Part shown: piece after piece, positions 18,224 to 26,524 of the stretch
Layout of the letters: each line of letters starts with the position of its first letter
Position numbering within the stretch: position 1 is the first letter of the stretch
From: Rathayibacter tritici
Lineage (GTDB): Bacteria > Actinomycetota > Actinomycetes > Actinomycetales > Microbacteriaceae
DNA: 64,000 bases
NCBI RefSeq assembly: GCF_002932875.1
Contig: NZ_PSWS01000062.1
Location: 62,001 to 126,000, forward strand
Direction: 5' to 3'
Translations under genes and position numbers: made by a program
The notes under the pieces: generated by a model
What the model saw: only the letters and a program-made list of their open reading frames with translations
Databases searched by the model: none
What the model was told of the DNA's origin: nothing

Positions 18224-19097
18224 CACCCTCGTCGTTCTCAACCGCCCCTCCCTCGCCGCCGACCCGCACTCGCCGGGCGGACCCGCTTACCGCGTCGACG
18301 CGGGCGGGAGCGGCGACCTCGACGTCACCGACCTCGGATTCACCCGCGGAGACGGAGTGTTCGAGACGATCAATCTCGTCGACGGACGGCTGCAGGCCCT
18401 CGACGCTCATCTGGACCGGTTCGAGCGCTCGGCCCGCATGCTCGATCTGCCCCAGCCCGACCGAGCGGCGTGGGTTGAGGCGATCGCCGCGGCGGTCGCC
18501 GCGCACCCTCGCGTCGCCGAGGCGATGCTGAAGACGATCCTGACCCGCGGTGTCGAGGGCGGTGGTCGGCCGACCGGCGTCGTCTTCGTGCAGACCAGTC
18601 CGGACTTCGGCCCGGCCCGCCGCGACGGCGTCCGAGTGGTGCTGCTGGATCGGGGTCTGCGCTCGGACGTCCAGGAGACCTCGCCCTGGCTGCTCGCGGG
18701 AGCGAAGACGCTCTCCTACGCGGTGAACCGGGCGGCCTCGCGCGAGGCGGCCCGCCGCGGAGCGGACGATGCAGTGTTCGTCTCGAGCGACGGTTACCTG
18801 CTCGAGGGGCCGTCCGCGAACCTCGTCCTGCTGGCGACCGGCGAGCTGGTGACGCCCCCGCCGAGTCTCGGGCTGCTGCCCGGCACCACGCAGGCCGACC
18901 TGTTCGCGCTCGCTCCGGGCCTGGGCCTCGGCACGGCGGTCCGTCCGCTGCGCGCGGGCGACCTGGAGGCGGCGGACGCGGCGTGGTTGGTGTCCAGCGC
19001 ACGCAACGCCGCTCCGATCCGCGCCGTCGACGGGGTCGATCGCCGCGTCGACCCGGACCTCTCGGCCCGGATCAACGCTGCGCTCCTCGCCCGCTGA
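18213..19097 (+). CDS. pabC: class IV aminotransferase, probable aminodeoxychorismate lyase
   Basis: PLP enzyme of fold type IV, 294 residues. Lys165 in AGAKTLSYAVNR is the Schiff-base lysine, and LEGPSANL (Glu198) binds the pyridine nitrogen. Related enzymes are aminodeoxychorismate lyase (4-aminobenzoate for folate), branched-chain aminotransferase and D-amino-acid aminotransferase. Length and the DGVFETINLVDGRL segment favour PabC, but no pabA/pabB is adjacent. It starts with GTG and overlaps vanZ by 11 bases, so it is translated together with it. Confidence 0.78.
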   Translation: MPADTLVVLNRPSLAADPHSPGGPAYRVDAGGSGDLDVTDLGFTRGDGVFETINLVDGRLQALDAHLDRFERSARMLDLPQPDRAAWVEAIAAAVAAHPRVAEAMLKTILTRGVEGGGRPTGVVFVQTSPDFGPARRDGVRVVLLDRGLRSDVQETSPWLLAGAKTLSYAVNRAASREAARRGADDAVFVSSDGYLLEGPSANLVLLATGELVTPPPSLGLLPGTTQADLFALAPGLGLGTAVRPLRAGDLEAADAAWLVSSARNAAPIRAVDGVDRRVDPDLSARINAALLAR

Positions 19098-19117
19098 GAG
19101 CCGCTCCGGCGACTCTC
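19096..19117 (+). terminator. weak hairpin after pabC
   Basis: GAGAG (19096-19100) pairs with CTCTC (19113-19117), extended by CG/CG inside the loop. It overlaps the pabC stop, between convergent genes, so terminator function is only a suggestion. Confidence 0.3.
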
Positions 19118-19130
19118 GTGGGCGAATGGG

Positions 19131-19658
19131 TCAGGAGAGGCCGTCGACGTCCGCAGGTCCGCGGCTGATCAGTCCGCCGCGGACGTGCTCGACGGTCGGG
19201 TCGAGCTGGACGGGCCCGCGCTCGTCGGCCGCCTCATCGTTGATGACGGCCGAGACGATGCCGCGCCAGTCGGTGCCCTCGGCCACGGCGTCCTCGGAGC
19301 CGACGCGGCGGGTGACGAACACGGCCTCCGACTCCTCGCCCGCGTGCGAGATGACGGCGAGCACACCGACGGTGCGGCCGCCCGGGTGCTCGATCCGCCA
19401 CTCCTCGTGCCCGGACGGGACGAGCGAGAACTCCAGGCCGGCGTGCGGGAAGCCGGTGGGACGCAACTCGGACGGCGAGCCGCTCTGCGGGGGCGCGCCG
19501 CGCGTGGGCACACCGGTGCCCTCGCCGCTCGTCGTGCTCATGCCGACGTCGCCGCGGGTACCGCCGGCCCCGGAGCTGTCGTTCGCGGCGACCATACGGT
19601 CCTCGCCGCTCTGCAGGGCGTCGTCCGCTCCGGTGTAGATGCTGTCGTCTCGGTTCAT
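19131..19658 (-). CDS. conserved hypothetical protein
   Basis: A 175-residue protein with no family I recognise. Residues 1-70 are Gly/Ser/Thr-rich and look disordered. The folded part, from PHAGLEFSLVPSGHEEWRIE to PTVEHVRGGLISRGP, has alternating beta/alpha character and no transmembrane segment or cysteine. A strong ribosome site, AAGGAGG, lies before the ATG at 19658, and codon use is like the neighbours, so it is probably a real gene. It is convergent with pabC and divergent from the S4-domain gene. Confidence 0.65.
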   Translation of the reverse strand: MNRDDSIYTGADDALQSGEDRMVAANDSSGAGGTRGDVGMSTTSGEGTGVPTRGAPPQSGSPSELRPTGFPHAGLEFSLVPSGHEEWRIEHPGGRTVGVLAVISHAGEESEAVFVTRRVGSEDAVAEGTDWRGIVSAVINDEAADERGPVQLDPTVEHVRGGLISRGPADVDGLS

Positions 19659-19750
19659 GGGAACCTCCTTGTCGGCGGCCAGTGTAGGACCGCGGGGTGG
19701 GGTAGGACGCGGAGTGCCGGCGAGCGGGCCCCGTTTCGTAGACTGGGCGG

Positions 19751-20128
19751 ATGCAGATCCCGGTGACCGGTGCCGTGCGGGTGGACGCCTGGCTCTGGGC
19801 GGTCCGTGTCTACAAGACCCGCTCCGCCGCGACGACCGCAGCGCGAGCCGGCCACATCCGCGTGAACGGGGAGCGGGCGAAGGCGGCGCAGACCGTGCGT
19901 GTCGGCGACGAGGTCCGCGCCCGCATCGGCGGGTTCGACCGGGAGCTGATCGTCCGGGGACTCGTGGTCAAGCGGGTCGGAGCGCCGGTCGCCGCCGAGT
20001 GCATGGAGGACCACACGCCGCCACCGCCACCCCGGGAGTCCGCCCCGGGCGTGATCGTCCGCGACCGCGGGGCGGGCCGCCCCACCAAGCGCGACCGGCG
20101 CGACATCGAGCGGCTCCGCGGGTTCTGA
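19751..20128 (+). CDS. hslR: S4-domain RNA-binding protein, Hsp15-like
   Basis: A 125-residue protein with an S4 RNA-binding domain at about 8-70 (VDAWLWAVRVYKTRSAATTA, RVNGERAK, VRVGDEVRAR) and the basic tail GRPTKRDRRDIERLRG typical of Hsp15. E. coli Hsp15 rescues stalled 50S subunits that carry nascent chains; a similar role is inferred. TAGACT at 19739-19744 lies six bases before the ATG and no ribosome site is seen, so the mRNA is probably leaderless. Confidence 0.87.
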   Translation: MQIPVTGAVRVDAWLWAVRVYKTRSAATTAARAGHIRVNGERAKAAQTVRVGDEVRARIGGFDRELIVRGLVVKRVGAPVAAECMEDHTPPPPPRESAPGVIVRDRGAGRPTKRDRRDIERLRGF

Positions 20129-20140
20129 CGCCTCGGCCGC

Positions 20141-21121
20141 TCAGGGAGCGAGGGCGCGCAGGCGCTCGAGCAGCCCCTCTGCCGCCTCGTCGAGGAAACG
20201 CTGCTGCAGCTCGTCGCCGACCTGCACGAGGGCGATGTCGGTGAAGCCCGCCTCGATGTAGGGCACGAAGCTCTGGGCGAGCTCGTCGAGGTCGGGTCCA
20301 CAAGCGATCTGCTCGGCGACGTCCTCCGGCCGGACGAACTGGCTCGCTCCGGCGAATCCCGCGGGTGTGGGCAGGTCGGAGTTGACCGCCCAGCCGCCGG
20401 CGAACCAGCGGAACTGCTCGTGGGCGAGCGCCACGCCCTGCTCCTTATTGGGCGCCCAGCAGATCGGGATCTGGCCGATCGTGCGCGAGGGGGCGGCATC
20501 CGCGCCCCGGACCGAGGTCCACTGCGAGATCAGCTCGGCGTCGGCCTCGGTCGTGATCAGGTGGTCGCCGATCGGTGCGAAGCGCGCGATCGACTTCTCT
20601 CCGGAGACGGCGAGGCCGATCTGGACCGGCGTGTCCGGCAGGTCCCAGATGCGGGCCGAGTCGACGCGGAAGTACTCGCCCTCCCAGGTCACCAGCTCGC
20701 CGGTATGCAGCTCGCGGATGAGGTGCACGGCCTCCTCGAGCATGTCCTGGCGCACGGCAACCGAGGGCCAGCCTTCGCCGACGACGTGCTCGTTGAGGTT
20801 CTCGCCCGAGCCCAGGCCCAGGGTGAAGCGGTCGTCCGAGAGGATCGCGAGCGTGGCCGCCTTCTGCGCGACCACGGCGGGGTGGTAGCGGATGGTCGGC
20901 GCCGTGACGTACGTCGTGAGGTCGATGGTCGAGGTCGCCTGCGCGACGGCACCGAGCAGGGTCCAGGCGTACGAGGCGTGCCCCTGCTCCGTCAGCCAGG
21001 GCGAGTAGTGGTCGCTCGAAACCGCGAACTCGAAGCCGAGTCGCTCGGCGTCGACCGCGTAGCCCACCAGCTGCTTGGGTCCGCTCTGCTCGGTCATCAG
21101 GGTGTAGCCGAATCTCACCAT
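20141..21121 (-). CDS. LLM-class oxidoreductase, F420-dependent G6PDH-like
   Basis: A 326-residue TIM-barrel flavin/F420 oxidoreductase. SSDHYSPW near residue 36 and the GLGSGENLNEHVVG loop match the F420-dependent glucose-6-phosphate dehydrogenase subfamily (TIGR03557-type). The true substrate is unknown and need not be glucose 6-phosphate. I chose the ATG at 21121 (MVRFGYTLMTEQ) behind GAGGA; an upstream ATG would add a 14-residue non-conserved tail. The gene suggests that the organism makes or uses coenzyme F420. Confidence 0.83.
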   Translation of the reverse strand: MVRFGYTLMTEQSGPKQLVGYAVDAERLGFEFAVSSDHYSPWLTEQGHASYAWTLLGAVAQATSTIDLTTYVTAPTIRYHPAVVAQKAATLAILSDDRFTLGLGSGENLNEHVVGEGWPSVAVRQDMLEEAVHLIRELHTGELVTWEGEYFRVDSARIWDLPDTPVQIGLAVSGEKSIARFAPIGDHLITTEADAELISQWTSVRGADAAPSRTIGQIPICWAPNKEQGVALAHEQFRWFAGGWAVNSDLPTPAGFAGASQFVRPEDVAEQIACGPDLDELAQSFVPYIEAGFTDIALVQVGDELQQRFLDEAAEGLLERLRALAP

Positions 21122-21235
21122 CGTCCGTCCTCGTTCCGCTCGTTGTGGGATGCCCGGAGGCACCTCCCATGCTGGGTCGGGAGCGGAGTGCGCGCTAACC
21201 CCTTGCCCCGACCGCGAGCGGCGGCTAGCGAGGAG

Positions 21236-22156
21236 TCAGACGAAGCGGATGCGGTTCTGCACGCGGGTGCGCACCTCGAACGACTCGCCGTAGCCACCCA
21301 GGCGCGGGTCGTCGATGCCGGAGCGCAGCAGCTGCGGCAACAGCGAGCGACGGAGGACGACGGCGCCCTGATGCCGGCCGCGCTCGACCTGCTCGAACGG
21401 CTGCTCCAGCGCGTCATCCGGGACGACGACGACGCTCGCCGAGAAGCGGACGCCCAGCTCGCGGCCGAGTCGCCGCGCAGCCTTGGCGAGCGACGCGATC
21501 GGCTTCTCGTCCTCGGCGATCCCGGGGCCCTCCAGCTCGCCCTTGCGCAGCCGCACCGGGTCGCCCCAGTCCGCGGAGGTGAGGGCGAGCAGACCCGCCG
21601 GACCGAGCACGAGGTGGTCGATTTTGAGACCGCCGTCGCCCACCGCCACGTCGTTCCAGATGGTGTAGGCGATGCCGAGGGCGCCGACCAGGGCAGCCGT
21701 CGCCTCCTCCGCCTGCGCCTTGGCGAGCCAGGAGCGGACCTCGCGCGGGGCGGAGCGGACGATCGCCGGGTCGAAGGGGTCGTCGGTCTCGACGCCGCGG
21801 CCCAGCCACTCGCGGACCAGGCGCAGGTAGTACTCGCGTGCCGCGCCTCCGGGGTGACCGTAGGAGCGAGCCCGCACCGCGGAAGCGGTCTGCGGGCGGG
21901 GCGAGCCGGTGTAGGGCGAGTGCGGGGAGGACGCTCCGGGAGCGGGAGCACCGCGGTCGTAGTCGCTGCGGGCCGAAGCGCTGCCGATCCGCTCCCACGC
22001 GAGCTGCACGGCGTGGAAGGACGCGGCGTCGCCCCCGGTGTCCGGGTGGGTTTCGCGCAGCCGCAGGCGGTAGGCCCGGCGGAGCTCGTCCTCGGACGCG
22101 GTGGCGGCGACGCCCAGCACCTCGTAGGGGGTGCGGGCGGCGTGGCTGTCGGGCAT
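21236..22156 (-). CDS. J-domain protein with degenerate NERD-like domain
   Basis: A 306-residue protein. Residues about 8-66 are a J domain (YEVLGVAATASEDELRRAYR, HPD at 37-39, the Hsp70-stimulating motif). A Pro/Ser linker follows (70-105). Residues about 150-260 resemble NERD, a nuclease-related domain: TIWNDVAV, then KIDHLVLGPAGLLALTSADW with Asp180. The E-x-K catalytic part expected after the strand reads T-S-A here, so nuclease activity is doubtful. Neighbours are two LLM oxidoreductases and give no hint of function. The J domain is certain; the NERD reading is moderate. Confidence 0.75.
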   Translation of the reverse strand: MPDSHAARTPYEVLGVAATASEDELRRAYRLRLRETHPDTGGDAASFHAVQLAWERIGSASARSDYDRGAPAPGASSPHSPYTGSPRPQTASAVRARSYGHPGGAAREYYLRLVREWLGRGVETDDPFDPAIVRSAPREVRSWLAKAQAEEATAALVGALGIAYTIWNDVAVGDGGLKIDHLVLGPAGLLALTSADWGDPVRLRKGELEGPGIAEDEKPIASLAKAARRLGRELGVRFSASVVVVPDDALEQPFEQVERGRHQGAVVLRRSLLPQLLRSGIDDPRLGGYGESFEVRTRVQNRIRFV

Positions 22157-22214
22157 GTGCTTCCGGGAGGGTCGGGGCGGCGAGGTTCCGAGTGTATCGA
22201 CGTCGGCCTGGTGA

Positions 22215-23255
22215 TCAGCGGGCGAGCAGCTCGCGGACCCGCGGGATCACCTCGGTGCCGTAGAGCTCGATGGTGTGCATGATCGCCGGGTGCGGGAGCG
22301 TTCCGGCGCTGTACTTGAGGTCGAAGCGGTCGATGCCCAGCGCGGCCACCGTCCGAGCGATCTTCTGCGCGACGGTCTCGGGCGAGCCGAGGTGGAGGGC
22401 GCCGTCGGGCCCGGCCTCCTCCTCGAAACGCTCGCGGGTCATGGGGGACCAGCCGCGCTCGCGGCCGATGGCGTCCATCATCGCCTGGTGATGGGGGAAG
22501 TAGAGTTCGCGCGCCTCCTCGTCGGTGTCGGCGACGAAGCCGGGCGAGTGCACGGCGATGGGCAGCCGGGGCTGCTCGAGCTGGTCGAGCGCACGGCCGA
22601 AGAGGTCGACGTAGGGGCGGAACCGGGCGGGCGAGCCGCCAATGATCGCCAGGACGAGCGGGAAGCCGTAGCGGGCGGCGCGCACGACGGACTCCGGGCT
22701 GCCGCCGACGCCGATCCACGTGCGGAGAGTGCCGCTGTCGGGCGCGGGGTAGACGCTCTGCTCGGTGAGCGCGGGGCGGGTCGTGCCCTGCCAGGTCACC
22801 GGACCGCCCTGCAGCAGGGCGTGGAAGAGGTCGAGCTTCTCCTCGAAGAGGACCTCGTACTGCGCCAGGTCGTAGCCGAAGAGCGGGAACGACTCGGTGA
22901 AGGAGCCGCGGCCCAGGATCACCTCGGCGCGACCGCCGGAGAGGCCGTCGAGGGTGGCGAAACGCTGGTAGACCCGCACCGGGTCGTCGGAGGAGAGCAC
23001 CGTCACCGCGGAGCCGAGGTGTATCCGCTCGGTGCGGGCGGCGATGGCGGCGAGCACGACATCCGGTGCGCTCACGGCGAAGTCGGCGCGGTGGTGCTCG
23101 CCGATGCCGAAGAAGTCGATGCCGACTCGATCCGCGAGGACCCCCTCCTCGACCACGTCGCGCAGGACCTGGCCGTACGGCAGCGGGGCACCGTCGGGCC
23201 CGGCGGTGACGTCGCCGAACGTGTCGACGCCGAACCTCACTTCATGCATACTCAT
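22215..23255 (-). CDS. LLM-class flavin-dependent oxidoreductase
   Basis: A 346-residue bacterial-luciferase-like monooxygenase: FFGIGEHHRADFAVSAPDV, LGSAVTVLSSDDPVRVYQRF, AEVILGRGSF and the KIARTVAALGIDRFDLKYS end. It belongs to the group with the EHH and GRGS motifs that binds FMN; the substrate is unknown. Start candidates are ATG 23255 and ATG 23249 (better spaced from AGAAG); a TTG at 23267 is less likely. It is a different subfamily from the F420-type gene at 20141. Confidence 0.85.
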   Translation of the reverse strand: MSMHEVRFGVDTFGDVTAGPDGAPLPYGQVLRDVVEEGVLADRVGIDFFGIGEHHRADFAVSAPDVVLAAIAARTERIHLGSAVTVLSSDDPVRVYQRFATLDGLSGGRAEVILGRGSFTESFPLFGYDLAQYEVLFEEKLDLFHALLQGGPVTWQGTTRPALTEQSVYPAPDSGTLRTWIGVGGSPESVVRAARYGFPLVLAIIGGSPARFRPYVDLFGRALDQLEQPRLPIAVHSPGFVADTDEEARELYFPHHQAMMDAIGRERGWSPMTRERFEEEAGPDGALHLGSPETVAQKIARTVAALGIDRFDLKYSAGTLPHPAIMHTIELYGTEVIPRVRELLAR

Positions 23256-23284
23256 GGACTTCTGCAACCGCCGCTGATCGCCGA

Positions 23285-23878
23285 CTATTCCTGCTGGTCG
23301 AGTCGGTCGGAGCCATCCCCCTCCGGTGCGAGGATCCCCGCCGCGATCGCCGGCTCGCGATAGGCACGGCCGAGAGAAGCGACGGTGTCGTGGGCGTTCA
23401 GTCCGCTCGGGTTCGGCAGCACCCAGAGCGGCACGCCGGCGACGCCCTCCTCCTGTCGGCCCTGCACGGCGGTTCGGCGGCTGAAGGCGGTGATTCCCAC
23501 CACGGCGACGGCCGCCGGCCGCACGCGCTCGACCGTGGCCAGGAGCCGCCGGGCGCCCGCACGCAGCTCCTGCGCACTCAGCTCATCGGCGCGCGCCGTC
23601 GCGCGGGCGGCGAGGTTCGTGATGCCGATGCCGCGCGAGACCAGATCCGCTCGGTCGGCGGCGCTCATCCCCTCCGAGACCCGCGGCACCCGATCGAGAA
23701 TCCCGGCGGCCGTGAGTGCCGGGTAGAAGCGGTTGCCGGGGTGTGCGAAGTGCGCGCCGGTGGCGGCGGTCCACAGGCCCGGATTGATGCCGACGAAGAG
23801 GAGGCGGACGTCGTCGCCGAGCAGGTCCTCGACCGTGCGGCCGTGGAACGACGCGAGTTCGGCGCGGGAAAAGGGCAC
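23285..23878 (-). CDS. mug: mismatch-specific uracil/thymine-DNA glycosylase
   Basis: Excises uracil or thymine from G:U and G:T mismatches in base-excision repair. The 197-residue protein has the TDG/MUG motif VGINPGL (residues 29-35, with the glycosylase Asn32) followed by GAHFAHPGNRFY, and the second motif LPNPSGLNAH. The GTG at 23878 has GGGAGGA seven bases upstream; an upstream open frame lacks homology. The gene stands alone. Confidence 0.9.
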   Translation of the reverse strand: MPFSRAELASFHGRTVEDLLGDDVRLLFVGINPGLWTAATGAHFAHPGNRFYPALTAAGILDRVPRVSEGMSAADRADLVSRGIGITNLAARATARADELSAQELRAGARRLLATVERVRPAAVAVVGITAFSRRTAVQGRQEEGVAGVPLWVLPNPSGLNAHDTVASLGRAYREPAIAAGILAPEGDGSDRLDQQE

Positions 23879-23940
23879 GCGACCATCCTCCCGCGACGCA
23901 AGTCCTCTCGGCGCCCGCCAGCCGATGCCAGCATGGGGAG

Positions 23941-24198
23941 ATGACGAACGCATCCCAGGACCACCCGATCCAGCACGGCAGCGAGGACGCGCAGCTCGAC
24001 GAGAAGCTGCGCGGCGTGCTGCTGCAGGTCGCCGGCGACGCCGAATTGCGACCGGAGGAGGACGTCGAGACACTGTTACGCCAGCGTCTGCGCGACACCA
24101 GAATCGCGATCTCGGAGGAGGCGATCCCGGGGCTCGCGAAGCGCATCCCGGGCCTGACCCAGCGCGGTGGCGGGGACGTGAACCCCGGCGCGCACTGA
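23941..24198 (+). CDS. small conserved hypothetical protein
   Basis: An 85-residue acidic protein with no known family. The middle (EDVETLLRQRLRDTRIAISEEAI) is predicted helical; there is no membrane segment or cysteine. GGGGAG sits immediately before the ATG. It is divergent from mug with 62 bases between. Real coding status is supported by the ribosome site and length only. Confidence 0.5.
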   Translation: MTNASQDHPIQHGSEDAQLDEKLRGVLLQVAGDAELRPEEDVETLLRQRLRDTRIAISEEAIPGLAKRIPGLTQRGGGDVNPGAH

Positions 24199-24235
24199 GC
24201 GCTTTTCTCGACGAGCGTCGCGGGTGCGACCGGGA

Positions 24236-24721
24236 CTACTCCGGGACCGCCGGGCCCTTGCGGTGGTGGTCGAAGACCAGGCTCGTCCGCGTCGAGGCCA
24301 CCGCCGGATGCGCCGAGAGGTTCGAGACCACGAAGTCCCGCACGTCGTTCGAGTCGCGCACGGCGACGTGGATGATGAAGTCCTCCGACCCGCCGAGGAA
24401 GAACAGCTGCACCACCTCGGGCAGCGCGCGGATCTCCTGGGCGAACCGGGTGATCGCCTGCCGCTGACCGACGCGGATGTTGACGCTGATCAGGGCCTCG
24501 AGGGTGAGTCCGAGCGCGGCCGGATCGAGGTCGACCGTGAACCCGGTGATCACGCCGCGCGCGACCAGGCCGCGCACTCGCGCGACGCAGGTCGACGGGG
24601 CGATCCCGGCGCGCTCGGCGAGCCGACTGTTGGGGGTGCGCGCGTCGGCGCGGAGCAGGCGCACCAGTGTGCGATCAACCGGATCGAGGTCGTCGAGGTC
24701 GTGCAGATCCTTCGGTGCCAC
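24236..24721 (-). CDS. aldR: Lrp/AsnC-family regulator, probable AldR
   Basis: A 161-residue amino-acid-responsive regulator: N-terminal helix-turn-helix (LDPVDRTLVRLLRADARTPN, SRLAERAGIAPSTCVARVRGL) and C-terminal RAM/AsnC domain (EALISVNIRVGQ, FFLGGSEDFIIHVAVRD). It is divergent from alanine dehydrogenase. In mycobacteria AldR controls ald in response to alanine, so the same pairing is inferred here. The GTG at 24721 follows GGGGGAG; the longer frame upstream overlaps ald and is rejected. Two ATCTTCG copies (24749-24755, 24809-24815) in the shared space are candidate binding sites. Confidence 0.83.
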   Translation of the reverse strand: MAPKDLHDLDDLDPVDRTLVRLLRADARTPNSRLAERAGIAPSTCVARVRGLVARGVITGFTVDLDPAALGLTLEALISVNIRVGQRQAITRFAQEIRALPEVVQLFFLGGSEDFIIHVAVRDSNDVRDFVVSNLSAHPAVASTRTSLVFDHHRKGPAVPE

Positions 24722-24887
24722 TCGCCCGCTCCCCCGCTCCTCCGATGAATCTTCGGCTGATGCCGCTACTTCTGATTGATCCTGCGGAATCTCTCCGCCC
24801 TGGGCACGATCTTCGCACGATGGGGGCAGAGCCGGTGCAGGATCGGCGCCCACCGCCCGCCCCGCGGGCCGCAGCGAAGGAGCCGTC

Positions 24888-26003
24888 GTGCGCGTCGGAA
24901 TCCCCACCGAGATCAAGAACAACGAGAACCGGGTCGCCGCTACTCCGGCCGGCGTGCACGAGCTGGTGCGCCGCGGCCACGAGGTCCTGGTCGAGGCGGG
25001 AGCCGGCGTCGGCTCCCGAGTGTCGGACGACGACTTCCGCGACGCGGGCGCCCGCCTCGTCGACGGAGCCGACGAGGTCTGGGGCGAGTCCGAGCTGATC
25101 CTGAAGGTCAAGGAGCCGATCGAAGCCGAGTACCCGCGGATGCGCCGCGACCAGGTGCTCTTCACCTACCTCCACCTCGCCGCCTCCCGGCCCTGCACGG
25201 ACGCGCTGCTCGCCGCAGGCACGACCGCCATCGCCTACGAGACCGTGCAGCTCGACGACCGCCGGCTGCCACTGCTCTCGCCGATGAGCGAGGTGGCCGG
25301 TCGCCTGTCGATCACGGTCGGTGCGTACCACCTGATGAGCGCTGTCGGCGGGCGCGGGACACTGCTCGGCGGCGTCCCCGGCACGCCGAAGGCGAAGGTC
25401 GTCGTGATCGGCGGAGGTACGGCCGGCGAGCACGCCGCGGCGAACGCGCTCGGCCTGGGTGCCGACGTCACCATCGTCGACCTCTCGCTCCCCCGCCTGG
25501 CCCAGCTGGAGAACCGGTTCCAGGGCGCGATTCAGACCCGCGCCTCCTCCGCCTACGAGATCGCGGCGCAGCTCGCCGACGCCGACCTCGTGATCGGCTC
25601 GGTCCTCATTCCCGGTGCGAAGGCGCCCAAGCTGGTGACGGACGAGATGGTCGCCTCGATGAAGCGCGGCTCGGTGCTGGTGGACATCGCGATCGACCAG
25701 GGCGGCTGCTTCGAGGGCTCGCGTCCGACCACGCACGATGACCCGGTGTTCCCCGTGCACCAGAGCGTCTACTACTGCGTGGCGAATATGCCCGGTGCCG
25801 TGCCCGAGACCTCGACGCGCGCGCTGACCAATGCGACGCTCCCCTACGCGGTCGCGCTCGCCGACCGCGGCTGGCGGGCCGCCCTGGCCGCCGACCCCGC
25901 GCTCGCCCGCGGGCTGAGCACGCACGACGCTCAGGTGACCAACGCGGCCGTCGCGGCGGCCTTCGACCTGCCCGCGGCGCCCGCGGCGACACTGCTCGGC
26001 TAA
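24888..26003 (+). CDS. ald: alanine dehydrogenase
   Basis: NAD-dependent oxidative deamination of L-alanine to pyruvate and ammonia, reversible. The 371-residue protein keeps the substrate residues R15, K75 and H96 (NENRVAATPAG, LKVKEP, YLHLA) and the Rossmann motif VVIGGGTAGEHAA. GTG start after GAAGGAG. Divergently paired with an Lrp-type regulator. Its stop overlaps that of the convergent gluconokinase gene by four bases. Confidence 0.95.
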   Translation: MRVGIPTEIKNNENRVAATPAGVHELVRRGHEVLVEAGAGVGSRVSDDDFRDAGARLVDGADEVWGESELILKVKEPIEAEYPRMRRDQVLFTYLHLAASRPCTDALLAAGTTAIAYETVQLDDRRLPLLSPMSEVAGRLSITVGAYHLMSAVGGRGTLLGGVPGTPKAKVVVIGGGTAGEHAAANALGLGADVTIVDLSLPRLAQLENRFQGAIQTRASSAYEIAAQLADADLVIGSVLIPGAKAPKLVTDEMVASMKRGSVLVDIAIDQGGCFEGSRPTTHDDPVFPVHQSVYYCVANMPGAVPETSTRALTNATLPYAVALADRGWRAALAADPALARGLSTHDAQVTNAAVAAAFDLPAAPAATLLG

Positions 26004-26524
26004 GCGCCCGCCAGCCCGAGCCGCTCGAGGATCGCGGCGACCTCCTCCTCCGGAGCGCCGCCCACATCGACCGTGACGTGGAACTCGTCGTCGCCGAGGG
26101 GCTCCAGCGCCTCGAACTGCGAGTCGAGCAGGGTGGTCGGCATGAAGTGGCCGACGCGGGAGGCGAGGCGTCCGGCGATCCGGTCGCGCGAGCCCGCGAG
26201 GTGCGCGAAGACGAGGTCGTCGCGGCGCAGGACGTCGCGGTAGCGCCGGCGCAGAGCGGAGCAGGTCACGACGACCGACGCTCCCGCCGCGATCCGCTGC
26301 TCGAGGACGCGCGCGATCTCGGCCAACCACGGTGCTCGGTCCTCGTCGGTCAGCGGCATCCCCGCGTGCATCCGGTCGACGTTGGCCTGCGGGTGCAGGT
26401 CGTCGCCCTCGAGGAACTCCCAGCCCAGGCGGGCGGACAGCAGCGACGCGACGGTCGACTTGCCGCTGCCGGAGACGCCCATCACGACGACGGCGCGGAC
26501 GGGGACGGTGGGCAGAGCGGTCAT
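26000..26524 (-). CDS. gntK: gluconokinase
   Basis: Phosphorylates gluconate to 6-phosphogluconate for entry into the pentose phosphate path. The 174-residue protein has the P-loop GVSGSGKST at 16-24 and the GntK pattern EGDDLHPQANVDRMHAGMPLTDEDRAPWL. Its ATG overlaps the gntP stop in the form TGATG and has AGGAGG upstream, so the permease and kinase are translationally coupled. A much longer frame upstream is a shadow of gntP. Confidence 0.95.
   Translation of the reverse strand: MTALPTVPVRAVVVMGVSGSGKSTVASLLSARLGWEFLEGDDLHPQANVDRMHAGMPLTDEDRAPWLAEIARVLEQRIAAGASVVVTCSALRRRYRDVLRRDDLVFAHLAGSRDRIAGRLASRVGHFMPTTLLDSQFEALEPLGDDEFHVTVDVGGAPEEEVAAILERLGLAGA

Noticed and set aside
24722-25165. Upstream extension of the Lrp-type regulator
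   Set aside because: It runs antisense through ald and gives a Ser/Arg-rich stretch without homology; the GTG at 24721 has a good ribosome site.
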